Position numbers and translations under genes: made by a program | Shown: piece after piece, positions 6,601 to 6,625 of the stretch | Position numbering within the stretch: the first letter of the stretch is position 1 | How the letters are laid out: every line of letters starts with the position of its first letter | Notes under the pieces: model-generated | Seen by the model: the letters and a program-made list of their open reading frames with translations, nothing else | What the model was told of the DNA's origin: nothing | The model's database searches: none | Assembly: GCA_910587355.1 (NCBI GenBank) | Contig: CAJUKF010000052.1 | Span: 1-6,625, forward strand | Length of the DNA: 6,625 nt | Direction of reading: 5' to 3' | DNA from: an uncultured Muribaculaceae bacterium | GTDB taxonomy: Bacteria > Bacteroidota > Bacteroidia > Bacteroidales > Muribaculaceae

Positions 6601-6625
6601 AGATCGGAAGAGCGTCGTGTAGGGA
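6601..6625. other. Illumina TruSeq adapter remnant (sequencing artefact)
   Basis: The final 25 bases begin AGATCGGAAGAGCGTCGTG and continue TAGGGA, identical to the standard TruSeq adapter read-through sequence. They are not genomic. They add six false residues (DRKSVV) and a false stop (6620-6622) to the peptidase reading frame. Confidence 0.97.

Overview
The window looks like a short contig from a member of the Bacteroidota, probably Bacteroidales; a gut family such as Muribaculaceae is a guess. Three things support this. All three promoters I can find match the Bacteroidota housekeeping pattern (TTG or TTTG, a 19-20 bp gap, then TAnnTTTG) and not the usual -35/-10 pattern. Intergenic DNA is very AT-rich between moderately GC-rich genes. 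The proteins are a Bacteroidota-style Wza/Wzc pair, a small Ala/Glu-rich lipoprotein and a secreted S9 peptidase.

Layout from left to right. Positions 1-47 (minus strand) resemble the extreme 5' end of a group IIC intron, cut by the contig edge and sitting directly behind a strong intrinsic terminator (51-91). That terminator closes a two-gene minus-strand operon: an outer-membrane polysaccharide export lipoprotein (Wza type, 2556-3401), then a polysaccharide co-polymerase/tyrosine autokinase (Wzc type, 112-2556). The two are coupled by a one-base TAATG overlap and driven by a promoter at 3454-3484. Upstream on the same strand, behind its own terminators (3523-3545 and 3588-3621), is a 69-residue lipoprotein (3674-3883) with a promoter at 3933-3963. 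Divergently, on the plus strand, a promoter at 4121-4151 drives a secreted prolyl-oligopeptidase-family (S9) serine peptidase that starts at 4172.

The peptidase runs into the right edge. The last 25 bases (6601-6625) match the Illumina TruSeq adapter, so the apparent last six residues and the stop codon are artefacts. The real gene is cut at 6600, probably only a few codons from its end.

Wza and Wzc would act together: the kinase sets chain length and controls assembly at the inner membrane, and the export protein carries the polysaccharide across the outer membrane. No glycosyltransferases, flippase or polymerase are visible. The lipoprotein and the peptidase have no evident link to that pathway. 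I found no CRISPR array, tRNA, rRNA or clearly new multi-gene system. The most notable points are the intron placed at the terminator, the tyrosine-rich kinase tail and the adapter artefact.
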